A stretch of DNA of 64,000 nucleotides from JAGQVA01 sp033764335 (GTDB lineage: Bacteria; Bacteroidota; Bacteroidia; J057). The notes under the pieces were generated by a model. That model was not told the DNA's origin. It was given only the letters and a program-made list of their open reading frames with translations, and did no database searches. Position numbers and translations under genes: made by a program. The stretch covers positions 51,250-115,249 of the forward strand of contig JANRJC010000066.1 in the NCBI GenBank assembly GCA_033764335.1. The letters run 5' to 3'. The first letter of the stretch is position 1; the number at the start of each line of letters is the position of its first letter. Positions 1 through 9,224 of the stretch are shown in pieces.

Positions 1-1970
1 TTGCTTATGGCAACGGGGTACTAGCCGTTAGCATGAGTAAGGCTGGCGCAGGTTTAAATTTTGAAGATGTATGGGTACATTCCCTTGATAATAACCTCAA
101 TACACTTTGGGATCAGACCTATCATAGCTGCGGAAACTGTGGTTTTGACTACGCTTATGACCTGACTCCTACGAATACGGGGTTTGCGATGATTGTAGGA
201 AATGCCTTTCTGGATTCCGTGCGAATGTACCATTTAAGCCCAACGGGTGCTATATTGTGGAAAAAAGCCCACTATAATTGGGACGGAATTTCCATCGGGA
301 AATTGGTCGCTTCTAATGGAACCATTTACCTTGCAGGTGGGGTTAAGGGATTACCCATTGATTCTCTTCATTTTACGGCTGTAATTTCTGCTTTTTATGA
401 ATCCGATGGCGCTACTAAGGGATTTGCCATTGTCAACGACAGCCTGATTAACGAAAGATTTTATGATATTCAATTATCCTCTGGTGGAACCCTGCTCGCA
501 GGTTATACCCGCAATGAGCCTAATTTATTCGGTACTTACCTTGTATCTCGGCTTTATAGGATAGATACAGCTAATTTTTCTGTACTGGGATATGTACAAA
601 TTCCCAATCCTAATACCATTACTAATATGGGGGTACAAAGTGTGGTTCCGTTTAATGCCGATGCTACCGAATTCGCATCCTGCGGAATCCGAGGTTTTAT
701 CAACCGAGGTTTTTATTACGCTCATCTGCCGTGTAAGATGAAATCAACCAGTTTGAATGCTACTATCTGTCAGGGCGAAACCTATAACTTGGCCGGAGTA
801 ACCTACAATTCCTCCGGCACTTATACCGCGACCCTTGTCGCTGCTAACAGTTGCGACTCGATCGTTACACTCAACCTAACCGTTTTACCCAACTCCAGCA
901 GCAGCATTAATGCCACCATCTGCCAGGGCGAAACCTATAACTTGGCCGGGGTAACCTACAATTCTTCCGGCACTTACACCGCGACCCTTGTCGCTGCTAA
1001 CGGCTGCGATTCGGTCGTAACGTTGAACCTCGCCGTTTTGCCCAACCTCAGCAGCAGCATTAACGCCACCATCTGCCAGGGCGAAACGTACAATTTCGGC
1101 GGAGTGACCTACAACTCCTCCGGCACTTACGTCGCCACGCTCACCGCTGCCAACGGCTGCGACTCGGTCGTAACGTTGAACCTCGCCGTTCTGCCCAACC
1201 TCAGTAGCACCGTCAATGCCGCCATTTGTCAGGGAGCAACTTATAATTTCGGCGGAGTGACTTACAGCACTTCGGGTACTTATTCGGCTACCTTTACCGC
1301 TGCTGGCGGCTGCGATTCGGTTGTTACGCTCAACCTCTCCGTTCTACCGAACCTCAGCAGTACAACTAGTGCCAATATCTGCCAGGGCGAAACATACAGT
1401 CTCGGCGGAGTGATGTACAGCACAGCGGGCACTTACGTCGCCACCCTCACCGCTGCCAGCGGCTGCGATTCGGTCGTAACCCTTCATCTCAATGTCACAG
1501 GTCTTGATACAACGGTGACGATCAACAGCTATAACCTTAATGTGCCTCTCCAGACCGGTGTTGCCTACCAATGGATTTCCTGCGCAGACAACCAACCGGT
1601 GCCGGGGGCGATTTCTAATTCTTTCAGCCCCACACAAAGCGGAGCCTATAAAGTAGCCGTTACTTCCGGCAATTGTACCGATACCTCGGCCTGCCACAAT
1701 GTGCTGGCCACCGGGATAGACCACGAATTTGCCGAAAGCCTGCGCATTTACCCCCAACCGGCACACGATCAGTTTTGGCTGGAAATGAGCACGCCTTACC
1801 CCGCCGTCGAACTCCAACTCACCGATATGCAGGGGCGAACCGTTTGGCAAAAAAATCTTCAAAATGAGGTAGTTACAATTATCCCCGTCTCCTTTCTCGC
1901 CACGGGTGTTTATCTGCTTCACGTGCAGACAGAGGGAAAATATGCGGTGCGGAAGGTTTTGAAGCAATAA
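1..1970 (+). CDS. T9SS-sorted surface protein with five 51-residue repeats (5' end outside window)
   Basis: The reading frame is open to the window edge. The codons before the first ATG (position 33) match the interior of the downstream paralog (AYGNGVLAVSM against AYSNGVLAVSM), so this ATG is internal and the true start with its signal peptide lies upstream of the window. The order is a region without recognised domains, then five Cys-containing repeats (about 750-1514, each with ATICQGETY and CDSVVTLNL), then a linker and a type A T9SS sorting domain (LRIYPQP near its start, ending VRKVLKQ). The product is expected to be secreted by T9SS and anchored or released at the cell surface; its specific function is unknown. 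The 3' third is almost identical to that of the next gene. Confidence 0.85.
   Translation, partial: AYGNGVLAVSMSKAGAGLNFEDVWVHSLDNNLNTLWDQTYHSCGNCGFDYAYDLTPTNTGFAMIVGNAFLDSVRMYHLSPTGAILWKKAHYNWDGISIGKLVASNGTIYLAGGVKGLPIDSLHFTAVISAFYESDGATKGFAIVNDSLINERFYDIQLSSGGTLLAGYTRNEPNLFGTYLVSRLYRIDTANFSVLGYVQIPNPNTITNMGVQSVVPFNADATEFASCGIRGFINRGFYYAHLPCKMKSTSLNATICQGETYNLAGVTYNSSGTYTATLVAANSCDSIVTLNLTVLPNSSSSINATICQGETYNLAGVTYNSSGTYTATLVAANGCDSVVTLNLAVLPNLSSSINATICQGETYNFGGVTYNSSGTYVATLTAANGCDSVVTLNLAVLPNLSSTVNAAICQGATYNFGGVTYSTSGTYSATFTAAGGCDSVVTLNLSVLPNLSSTTSANICQGETYSLGGVMYSTAGTYVATLTAASGCDSVVTLHLNVTGLDTTVTINSYNLNVPLQTGVAYQWISCADNQPVPGAISNSFSPTQSGAYKVAVTSGNCTDTSACHNVLATGIDHEFAESLRIYPQPAHDQFWLEMSTPYPAVELQLTDMQGRTVWQKNLQNEVVTIIPVSFLATGVYLLHVQTEGKYAVRKVLKQ
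750..1514 (+). repeat. Five in-frame tandem repeats of 153 bp
   Basis: Units start at 750, 903, 1056, 1209 and 1362, exactly 153 bp (51 codons) apart. Each encodes an (S/T)xNATICQGETY-like start, a GVTYNSSGTY core and a GCDSVVTLNL end, with two Cys per unit. The units are close in nucleotide sequence, which suggests recent expansion. The paralog downstream has one unit (about 3258-3405). Confidence 0.9.
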
Positions 1971-1977
1971 TCGAAAA

Positions 1978-2031
1978 TTTCCTGCTTTATATTTTGTACG
2001 ATAATCTCGTCACAAGATGTAAAGCAGGAAA
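1978..2031. repeat. Long inverted repeat between the two T9SS paralogs
   Basis: TTTCCTGCTTTA (1978-1989) is repeated as its exact reverse complement at 2020-2031, with a 30-nt loop. It lies just after the stop of the first gene and could act as a transcript-ending or 3'-stabilising hairpin, but no clear T-tract follows it. Confidence 0.55.
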
Positions 2032-2069
2032 TCTTTGTTCCGAAATTCACAGCAGTAAAACATGGGGTT

Positions 2070-3866
2070 ATGAAAAAGGTAATTACACTCGCGTATTCGG
2101 TATTTTTTATCGCAACGATCGGCCTATCACAGTCGCTGACTTTTATGAAAGTCTATGGCGACCTCCCCGCCGACACGACCCGTGCTTATAAAATACTTTC
2201 CCTGTCCGATACTACTTTCCTCATCGGCGGGCAGTGGGACAATAAAGGTTTTATCATGCATGTGGATTACGACGGTACGATGCTAAATTATCGCGCCGTG
2301 AGTGACTCTGTTGTGGGGATTTCGGCGGTTCGAGATATGGTACAACTACCCAATGGAGATATAATTGCTGTGGGCGAATGTAAAGATTGTGCACCCACGG
2401 ATACGGTAGATCACGTATTTGCCCTGCGACTCAATACTTCGCTGGATATTCTGAATCTCCGATTATTTTACGGAACGAACCCCAACCCGCTCACTTACGG
2501 ACCTTCCCTCGCTTATAGCAACGGGGTACTGGCAGTGAGCATGACGATGGCAGGAATAGGTTTTAATTTTGAGGATCTTTTGCTGCATGCGCTTGACAAC
2601 CAATTAAATACTATCTGGAGTCAGATCTATAACAGTTGTGGAAATTGTGGTTTTGAATATGCCCATGACCTGGCTCCCACCAGTGCCGGTTTTGCGATGA
2701 TTGTGGAAAATGTTTTTACGGATTCTCTGCGACTCTTTCATCTAAGTACGGCAGGAAGCGTTTTGTGGAAACAAACGTATTCCATCTCGGGGGGAGTTTC
2801 GTTTGGGAAAATGGTAGCGGCGAATGGAATCATTTATGTAGGTGCGGCGATTCGGGGATTGCCCCAAGATCCTGCACATTATCTAGCAGTAATTTCCGGC
2901 ATTTATGAATCCGATGGCTCCAGTGCCGGCGCGGCGGTCATCAATGACAGCCTGATTGATGAGCGGATTATGGATATTCAGCTTTCATCTAACGGCACTT
3001 TGCTTGCAGGTTATATGCGAAGTGAACCCAACGCTTTTGGCACTTACCAGGTATCGCGGATTTACCGGATAGATACGGCTAATTTTTCTGTCCTGGGATA
3101 TGTACAAATTCCTAATCCCAACGACATCACTAATATGGGCATACGAAGTGTGGTTCCGTTTAATGCCGATGGTACGGAGTTCGCTTCCTGCGGGATTAGA
3201 GGGTTTATCAATCGCGGTTTTTTTTATGGGAATCTGCCGTGTAAAACGAAGTCTGATAATGTCTCTGCCACAATCTGTGATGGGGAAACTTACTTCCTCG
3301 GCACGGTTGCTTACACCGATTCCGGTACTTACACCGCCACCCTCACCGCCGCCAACGGCTGCGATTCGGTTGTTACACTCAACCTCTATGTGACCGAAAC
3401 CGACACCACCGTTACACAGGCAACCTATACCCTTTCAGTTCCTCTCCAGATTGGCATTACCTACCAATGGATTTCCTGTGCCAACAATCAACCCGTACCG
3501 GGAGCGATTTCCCATTCTTTCAGCCCCACACAAAGTGGGGCCTATAAAGTAGCCGTTACTTCCGGCAATTGTGCCGATACCTCGGCCTGCCACAATGTGC
3601 TGGCCACCGGGATAGACAACGAATTTGCCGAAAGTCTGCGCATTTACCCCCAACCGGCACACGATCAGTTTTGGCTGGAAATGAGCACGCCTTACCCCGC
3701 CGTCGAACTCCAACTCACCGATATGCAGGGGCGAACCGTTTGGCAAAAAAATCTTCAAAATGAGGTAGTTACAACTATCCCCGTCTCCTTCCTCGCCTCG
3801 GGTGTTTATCTGCTTCATGTGCAGGCAGAGGGAAAATACGCGGTGCGGAAGGCTTTGAAGCAATAG
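2070..3866 (+). CDS. T9SS-sorted surface protein, single-repeat paralog
   Basis: A complete 598-residue protein. It starts with a signal peptide (MKKVITLAYSVFFIATIGLSQS), followed by about 370 residues of unrecognised domain that aligns throughout with the preceding gene, one Cys-containing 51-residue unit (VSATICDGETY to CDSVVTLNL), and a T9SS type A sorting domain. The CTD has YPQP where YPNP is usual, as in the paralog. The two genes form a tandem duplication; the N-terminal parts have diverged while the last 260 bp are nearly identical. It is probably an exported surface protein of unknown ligand. The start is supported by the signal peptide. Confidence 0.85.
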   Translation: MKKVITLAYSVFFIATIGLSQSLTFMKVYGDLPADTTRAYKILSLSDTTFLIGGQWDNKGFIMHVDYDGTMLNYRAVSDSVVGISAVRDMVQLPNGDIIAVGECKDCAPTDTVDHVFALRLNTSLDILNLRLFYGTNPNPLTYGPSLAYSNGVLAVSMTMAGIGFNFEDLLLHALDNQLNTIWSQIYNSCGNCGFEYAHDLAPTSAGFAMIVENVFTDSLRLFHLSTAGSVLWKQTYSISGGVSFGKMVAANGIIYVGAAIRGLPQDPAHYLAVISGIYESDGSSAGAAVINDSLIDERIMDIQLSSNGTLLAGYMRSEPNAFGTYQVSRIYRIDTANFSVLGYVQIPNPNDITNMGIRSVVPFNADGTEFASCGIRGFINRGFFYGNLPCKTKSDNVSATICDGETYFLGTVAYTDSGTYTATLTAANGCDSVVTLNLYVTETDTTVTQATYTLSVPLQIGITYQWISCANNQPVPGAISHSFSPTQSGAYKVAVTSGNCADTSACHNVLATGIDNEFAESLRIYPQPAHDQFWLEMSTPYPAVELQLTDMQGRTVWQKNLQNEVVTTIPVSFLASGVYLLHVQAEGKYAVRKALKQ

Positions 3867-3873
3867 ATTTTGA

Positions 3874-5451
3874 TTAAAACTCGCTGGTGAAGTGAAACTT
3901 CACCTCGGGAAAAAGCTCCTGAGTGGAATTGAGATCCCAGGCAGACGCGGCGAGAAAAACATCTCTGCCGCGTTTGTCTTTAGCCATGGATTTTTTCTTG
4001 CGTTCTTTAAACTCTTTGAGTTTTAGGGGTTTATCGCAGGTAATCCAACAGGCTTTGTAAAGCGAGGCCGACTCGTAACGACAGGTGGCATTATATTCGT
4101 GTTTGAGGCGATATTGAATTACCTCAAATTGGAGTGCGCCTACCGTGCCGATGATTTTTCTTCCGGTAAATTCATTGGTAAATAGCTGTGCCACACCTTC
4201 ATCCATCAATTGTTCGAGGCCCTTGGCCAGTTGTTTGGATTTCATGGGGTCAGCATTTTCCACAAACTGAAAGAGTTCAGGAGAAAAACTGGGAATACCT
4301 TTAAAGTGAATTTGTTCTCCTTCGGTAAGGGTATCGCCAATAACAAAATTGCCCGAATCATACAAACCTACAATGTCGCCGGGATAGGCAATATCAATCA
4401 CCGATTGTTTGGCGGCCATAAAAGAGGTGGGATTGGCAAATTTGAGGTTTTTGCCGATTCGGACGTGGTGATAGTTTTTATTTCGTTCAAATTGCCCGGA
4501 ACACACGCGCACGAAAGCGATACGGTTGCGGTGATTGGGGTCCATATTGGCGTGGATTTTAAAGACAAACCCGGTGAATTTATCTTCGAAAGGTTCGATG
4601 TCCCGTTCTTCGGTATGGCAGACCTGCGGATGAGGCGCAATTTTCACAAAACAGTCGAGCAATTCTTTTACCCCAAAATTATTCACAGCACTGCCAAAAA
4701 ACACCGGGGAAAGAATTCCTTCGCGGTATAAATTTTCATCAAACTCCGGGTAAACGCCGTTGAGCAGTTCTACTTCATCGCGTAAGGTTTTGGCCTGACT
4801 GCCGAGATAGGTTTCGAGTTCAGGATTGGAGAGATCCGAAAATGCGATAGTGTCTTCGGCGGCCTGTTTTCCATGGGGAGAGAAAAGCACCAGTTTTTCT
4901 TCGTAGAGATTATACACTCCGCGGAAAGACTTACCCATACCAATGGGCCAGCTAAGCGGGCGCACGTTGAGGCCGAGTTTTGCTTCCACTTCGTCGAGGA
5001 GGAGAAAGGGGTCCTGGCCTTCGCGGTCGAGTTTATTGATAAAAACGATAATAGGAGTATCGCGCATGCGGCATACTTCCACCAGTTTTTCGGTTTGGGT
5101 TTCCACACCTTTAGCAACATCAATGACGACAATTACACTGTCAACGGCGGTAAGCGTGCGATAAGTATCTTCGGCAAAATCCTGGTGGCCGGGAGTATCG
5201 AGGATGTTCACTTTGACTTCTCCGTAGTCAAAACCCATGACGGAGGTAGCCACGGAGATACCCCTTTGGCGTTCGATCTCCATAAAGTCGGAAGTCGCAG
5301 ATTTTTTGATTTTATTAGACTTAACTGCACCGGCAACCTGGATTGCCCCCCCGAAAAGCAAAAGTTTTTCGGTAAGAGTGGTTTTACCGGCATCAGGATG
5401 GCTAATGATGGCAAAAGTGCGGCGGCGTTTGACTTCTTCGTTGAATCCCAT
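3874..5451 (-). CDS. prfC: Peptide chain release factor 3
   Basis: A translational GTPase that recycles RF1/RF2 from the ribosome after termination. The 525 residues are close to the usual RF3 length of about 530. Visible motifs are the P-loop SHPDAGKT (about 17-24), the switch region RQRGISVATS, DTPGHQDF and NKLDRE, followed by the RF3-type C-terminal domains. The frame is open a further 54 codons upstream, but that would run into the OmpA-like gene; the start MGFNEEVKRRRTFAIISHPD fits the family. It lies convergent with the T9SS gene, 7 bp after its stop. A -7-like TACCTTTG lies just upstream, beyond the OmpA terminator, so it probably has its own promoter. Confidence 0.95.
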   Translation of the reverse strand: MGFNEEVKRRRTFAIISHPDAGKTTLTEKLLLFGGAIQVAGAVKSNKIKKSATSDFMEIERQRGISVATSVMGFDYGEVKVNILDTPGHQDFAEDTYRTLTAVDSVIVVIDVAKGVETQTEKLVEVCRMRDTPIIVFINKLDREGQDPFLLLDEVEAKLGLNVRPLSWPIGMGKSFRGVYNLYEEKLVLFSPHGKQAAEDTIAFSDLSNPELETYLGSQAKTLRDEVELLNGVYPEFDENLYREGILSPVFFGSAVNNFGVKELLDCFVKIAPHPQVCHTEERDIEPFEDKFTGFVFKIHANMDPNHRNRIAFVRVCSGQFERNKNYHHVRIGKNLKFANPTSFMAAKQSVIDIAYPGDIVGLYDSGNFVIGDTLTEGEQIHFKGIPSFSPELFQFVENADPMKSKQLAKGLEQLMDEGVAQLFTNEFTGRKIIGTVGALQFEVIQYRLKHEYNATCRYESASLYKACWITCDKPLKLKEFKERKKKSMAKDKRGRDVFLAASAWDLNSTQELFPEVKFHFTSEF

Positions 5452-5469
5452 GGTAAGAAAATAAGACCG

Positions 5470-5477
5470 CAAAGGTA
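5470..5477 (-). promoter_or_regulatory. Candidate -7 promoter element for prfC
   Basis: On the minus strand this reads TACCTTTG, an exact match to the Bacteroidota -7 consensus TAnnTTTG, 19 nt before the prfC start codon. The expected -33 element would fall inside the terminator hairpin of the upstream gene and is not clear. Confidence 0.45.
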
Positions 5478-5486
5478 GCGGTTTTA

Positions 5487-5517
5487 CAAAAAAAATCCCG
5501 CTCTTTTGAGCGGGATT
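5487..5517 (-). terminator. Rho-independent terminator of the OmpA-like gene
   Basis: A perfect 10-bp stem (AATCCCGCTC / GAGCGGGATT) with a 4-nt loop; on the minus strand it is followed by a run of T. It lies 25 bp after the OmpA-like stop codon. Confidence 0.9.
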
Positions 5518-5542
5518 CCGATTTCTTTTGAAAGTGGTAGAA

Positions 5543-6310
5543 TTAGTTGGAAGAACCGCTTCCACCAAAACCGCTCTTATACATTTTGTAAAGGCCATCC
5601 ACTTTGGGAGCAATTACAAATTCGGTGCGGCGATTTTTTTCTTTACCTTCATCACTATCGTTGGCAGCAACAGGCTGAGTATCTCCTTTACCGGTAGCCG
5701 TAAGGCGGTCGGAAGAAACACCGTTTTTCTCCAGTTCTCTTACAACCGAGATTGAACGGGCAACACTCAGGCTCCAGTTGTCTTTGAATTTAGCTTTGTT
5801 TACGACGACTGGGTCGCTGTCGGTATGACCTTCAACGGCTACATACATGCCTTGATTTTTCTTAAAAGTTTCGGCCATAGTAGCGATGATTGATTCAGAA
5901 TCTTTCAACAGGCGGTCGCGACCGGCTTCGAAGAGGATTTTGTTCTGCATGGAAATGTAGAGTTTTCCATTTCTTTCTTCGATGCTGAAATCGTTGGGAT
6001 CGTAAGTTTCGAAAGCAGCGGAAATCGCACTTTTCATTTCAGCAAGGCGTGCATTATTGTCTGCAACGGTTTTGCTGAGAGCAGCAATTTCCTCTTTGCT
6101 CATGTTGAGGTTTTTCTGAAGTTCTTCTGCGTCGGCTTTCAGTTTCGCATTTTCATCCTGAGCAGAAGCGAGAGAACTTTCCAGCGCGCTTTTTTCGGCT
6201 GCCGCACGGGTCATAGCTTCTTCGTATTTTTTCTTGGATACGCAGGAAGCCAACAATGTGGTCGCAGCTACAAAGACCATAATTCTGATAACCATTACTG
6301 ATAGTTTCAT
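5543..6310 (-). CDS. OmpA-family peptidoglycan-associated lipoprotein
   Basis: 255 residues. The signal peptide ends in a lipobox with Cys23 (LLASC), a coiled coil spans about 28-98, and a C-terminal OmpA domain spans about 115-235 with the peptidoglycan-binding signature GHTDSDP (161-167), Arg185 and NRR (226-228). It should sit in the outer membrane or periplasm and bind cell-wall peptidoglycan non-covalently. It is monocistronic: it has its own terminator and a long, gene-free upstream region. The layout resembles Pal/YiaD-like proteins, but the coiled coil is longer than in Pal, so no symbol is given. Confidence 0.9.
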   Translation of the reverse strand: MKLSVMVIRIMVFVAATTLLASCVSKKKYEEAMTRAAAEKSALESSLASAQDENAKLKADAEELQKNLNMSKEEIAALSKTVADNNARLAEMKSAISAAFETYDPNDFSIEERNGKLYISMQNKILFEAGRDRLLKDSESIIATMAETFKKNQGMYVAVEGHTDSDPVVVNKAKFKDNWSLSVARSISVVRELEKNGVSSDRLTATGKGDTQPVAANDSDEGKEKNRRTEFVIAPKVDGLYKMYKSGFGGSGSSN

Positions 6311-6727
6311 GACAGTTTTGCGTTGTGTAATCGAGTTAAAGATTAATGTCAGATGTATCGTTTTTTGCTTAATCTATTTCTATTTTGCATAGTTATTCAT
6401 ACTTATTCAAATAAGCAAATTCTTAACCTAGTAAATGACCATACAGGCACGTAAAATCAACAATTTACGGCCATTTCTATTATGTCAAGAAGCTAATTTC
6501 TGCAAATATGAAAAATTAAGCCAACGCCGTAAATTTACTACAAATTTTCGTCATATACGAATTTGGCCGTCAATTATTCCCCTTATTTCCACAGAATACC
6601 CTTTTTTCTTACATAGAGACTCTCTTGAGACTATCCAAAAATCTTACCTCCCAATGCATGCAATCGTTCCTCCGGGTTTCAGTTGTCAAAAACTTTTCTT
6701 TAGTTGGAGGCAGAATCGCTATTACCT
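6311..6727. other. Divergent intergenic region without a recognised gene
   Basis: An AT-rich 417-bp gap between the divergent OmpA-like and dehydratase genes. It must contain both promoters. I see no clear TAnnTTTG element, RNA gene or convincing ORF. Confidence 0.6.
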
Positions 6728-8443
6728 ATGTCAAAAAAACTACGCTCCTCCGAATGGTTTGGAAAAACCGATAAAATGGGTTTCATCTACCGAAGCTGGA
6801 TGAAAAACCAGGGCATCCCCAACGACGAGTTTGAGGGAAAACCGGTGATTGGAATCTGCAATACATGGTCTGAACTTACGCCTTGTAATGCACATTTCCG
6901 GGAACTGGCTGAATCCGTCAAACGAGGCATTTCAGAAGCCGGAGGGTTCCCGCTGGAATTTCCGGTTACTTCACTCGGTGAAACTATGATGCGCCCTACG
7001 GCCATGCTTTTCCGAAATCTCGCAAGCATGGACACGGAGGAAACCATCCGCGCCAACCCACTTGATGGGGTGGTTTTGCTTTGCGGTTGTGACAAAACGA
7101 CTCCTTCTACGATCATGGGTGCGGCCAGTGTGGACCTGCCAACCATCGTCGTTTCAGGGGGTCCCATGCTAAATGGCAAATACCGGGGCGAAGACATTGG
7201 TTCGGGTACGCATGTCTGGAAATTCAGTGAAGACTTGCGGGCAGGAAAAATGTCGCCTAAAGAATTTTTGTACGCCGAATCCTGCATGTCCCGCAGCCGG
7301 GGGCACTGTATGACTATGGGTACAGCCTCCACAATGGCCTGTATGGTAGAATCTCTCGGTATGACTCTTCCCGGTGGTGCAACCGTACCCGCAGCCGACT
7401 CCCGCCGAAAAGTAGTGGCCCAACTCGCCGGAAGGAGGATCGTGGAAATGGTAAATGAAAACCTCAAAATCTCCGATATCCTCACCCGCAAAGCATTTGA
7501 AAATGCCATCAAAGTAAATGCCGCCATCGGAGGATCCACCAATTTTATTATTCACCTGCTGGCAATTGCCGGAAGAGTCGGGGTAGAACTTACACTCGAC
7601 GATTTTGACCGGCTCGGCAGTCGTATTCCCTTTCTGGTCAATCTTATGCCCTCGGGAAAATATTTGATGGAAGATTTCTTTTACGCAGGAGGTCTCCCGG
7701 TAGTGATGAAAGAACTAAGTCAGCATCTCCACATGGATGCTCTTACCGTAAATGGCCGACCGGTAGGAGAAAATGTTGCTGACGCCGAATGTTTCAACCG
7801 CGATGTCATCGCTTCAATTGATGCGCCTATCCTCCGTGAAGGCGGAATTGCGGTGGTGAAAGGCAACCTCTGCGAAAACGGTGCAGTAATCAAACCCTCC
7901 GCCGCTACACCGGCATTGATGGTACACCGGGGCAGGGCTGTTGTATTTGAAAATAATGAAGACTATCACGCCCGCATAGACGATCCCAATCTCGACATTG
8001 ATGAAACCTGCGTGATGGTTTTGAAAAATGTCGGCCCCAAAGGGTATCCGGGGATGCCGGAGGTGGGAAATATGGGACTCCCCAAAAAATTGCTTCAAAA
8101 AGGGGTTAAAGACATGGTGCGAATTTCCGACGGGAGAATGAGCGGAACCGCTTTTGGAACGGTTTTCCTTCATGTTTCCCCCGAATCAGCCATTGGCGGC
8201 ACGCTGGCATTTGTGCGCGACGGCGATATGATTGAGGTAAATGTACCAGAAAGGAAACTCCATCTGGATGTTTCTGACGAGGAACTCGCCCGCCGCAGGG
8301 CCGAATGGACGCCGCCGGAGCGCCCGACACCCCGCGGTTATGTCAAAATTTATGTGGACCATGTGACACAAGCCAATGAGGGAGCCGACCTGGACTTTCT
8401 CATCGGCAAATCTGGCTCCGCTGTTCCCAAAGACAATCATTGA
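6728..8443 (+). CDS. IlvD/Edd-family sugar-acid dehydratase (L-arabinonate/L-fuconate dehydratase type)
   Basis: 571 residues from the ATG at 6728; an upstream in-frame TTG at 6704 is less likely. The family dehydrates aldonic acids or dihydroxy acids with an Fe-S cluster. Predicted cluster ligands are Cys53 (TPCN), Cys121 (CGCDKTTPS) and Cys194 (GHCMTMGTAST). Their spacing of 68 and 73 residues equals that known for L-arabinonate dehydratase of Rhizobium leguminosarum (Cys59/127/200), and the Lys after CD (Lys123) is also conserved. C-terminal SDGRMSG is present. It is 3 bp upstream of a short-chain dehydrogenase that resembles 2-keto-3-deoxy-fuconate dehydrogenase. I therefore favour a non-phosphorylative sugar-acid pathway over branched-chain amino acid synthesis; the exact substrate is not shown. 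Confidence 0.85.
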   Translation: MSKKLRSSEWFGKTDKMGFIYRSWMKNQGIPNDEFEGKPVIGICNTWSELTPCNAHFRELAESVKRGISEAGGFPLEFPVTSLGETMMRPTAMLFRNLASMDTEETIRANPLDGVVLLCGCDKTTPSTIMGAASVDLPTIVVSGGPMLNGKYRGEDIGSGTHVWKFSEDLRAGKMSPKEFLYAESCMSRSRGHCMTMGTASTMACMVESLGMTLPGGATVPAADSRRKVVAQLAGRRIVEMVNENLKISDILTRKAFENAIKVNAAIGGSTNFIIHLLAIAGRVGVELTLDDFDRLGSRIPFLVNLMPSGKYLMEDFFYAGGLPVVMKELSQHLHMDALTVNGRPVGENVADAECFNRDVIASIDAPILREGGIAVVKGNLCENGAVIKPSAATPALMVHRGRAVVFENNEDYHARIDDPNLDIDETCVMVLKNVGPKGYPGMPEVGNMGLPKKLLQKGVKDMVRISDGRMSGTAFGTVFLHVSPESAIGGTLAFVRDGDMIEVNVPERKLHLDVSDEELARRRAEWTPPERPTPRGYVKIYVDHVTQANEGADLDFLIGKSGSAVPKDNH

Positions 8444-8446
8444 TTT

Positions 8447-9223
8447 ATGAGCCAAAATATGTTTAGCCTTAATGGAAAAACGGCACTGATAACCGGGGCG
8501 GCTTCGGGCATCGGCCTGGCAATCGCCACTTTATTTGCGCGGCAGGGAGCTATCGTTTACCTTACCGACATCAGCCGCGAACAGGGAGAAAAAGCCGTTG
8601 AAGAAATCCGGAGGGAGGGCTTTATCGCAGAGTTTCTGCCCTTGGATGTGAGCGATGGAGGCGCGGTTCAGGCAGTGGCGGAAACGGTTCTGAAAGCTCA
8701 TAATAAACTTGACATCCTTGTAAACAATGCCGGGATCGGCTTTGTAGGAACTTTGCTTGAGACGAAGGCTGAAGACATGGATCGGCTCTACCAGGTGAAT
8801 GTAAAGGGAGTTTTCAATCTGTGTAAGGTTTTTTTACCGGGAATGGTAGCGCGGAAAGCGGGGAATATCATCAATATTGCTTCGATTGCCGGGATACAGG
8901 CGGTAAGAGAGCGAATGGCCTATTGTACCACAAAGTTTGCAGTAGTGGGCATTACCAAATCGCTGGCAGTGGACCACGCGAAACAGGGCGTCCGGGTGAA
9001 TGCTATTTGTCCGGGAAGAGTAGAAACACCTTTTGTGAAAATGCGGTTGCGGGAGTATCCTGATCCGGAAAAGGCCTACCAGGAGATGTCTGCAACACAA
9101 CCCCTGGGCCGTATGGCCCAGCCGGAAGAGGTAGCGAGTGTCGCTTTATTCCTTGCGAGCGAAGCTGCGTCTTTTGTCACCGGCTCGTGCCAGATGGTTG
9201 ACGGAGGCTGGAGTGCCGGATGA
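8447..9223 (+). CDS. Short-chain dehydrogenase/reductase, BDH2 / keto-deoxy-fuconate dehydrogenase-like
   Basis: 258 residues with a classical SDR layout: NAD(P) motif TGAASGIG (16-23), NNAG (93-96), catalytic Ser146, Tyr159 and Lys163 (YCTTK), and a C-terminal VTGSCQMVDGGWS. The C-terminal half (VNAICPGRVETPF, PLGRMAQPEEVA) recalls the BDH2/DHRS6 group, which includes 2-keto-3-deoxy-L-fuconate dehydrogenase. It is almost certainly co-transcribed with the preceding dehydratase (3-bp gap), so oxidation of a keto-deoxy sugar acid is the best guess. Its stop codon is 1 bp from the convergent pth stop. Confidence 0.85.
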   Translation: MSQNMFSLNGKTALITGAASGIGLAIATLFARQGAIVYLTDISREQGEKAVEEIRREGFIAEFLPLDVSDGGAVQAVAETVLKAHNKLDILVNNAGIGFVGTLLETKAEDMDRLYQVNVKGVFNLCKVFLPGMVARKAGNIINIASIAGIQAVRERMAYCTTKFAVVGITKSLAVDHAKQGVRVNAICPGRVETPFVKMRLREYPDPEKAYQEMSATQPLGRMAQPEEVASVALFLASEAASFVTGSCQMVDGGWSAG

Positions 9224-9224
9224 T

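Noticed and set aside
1344..1967. Long minus-strand frame opposite the first T9SS gene
   Set aside because: It mirrors the repeat and sorting-domain codons; the same shadow frame appears opposite the paralog at 3435-3863. No start context or homology.
5452..5613. N-terminal 54-codon extension of the prfC frame
   Set aside because: It overlaps the OmpA-like gene and its terminator, and the RF3 family starts at the later Met.
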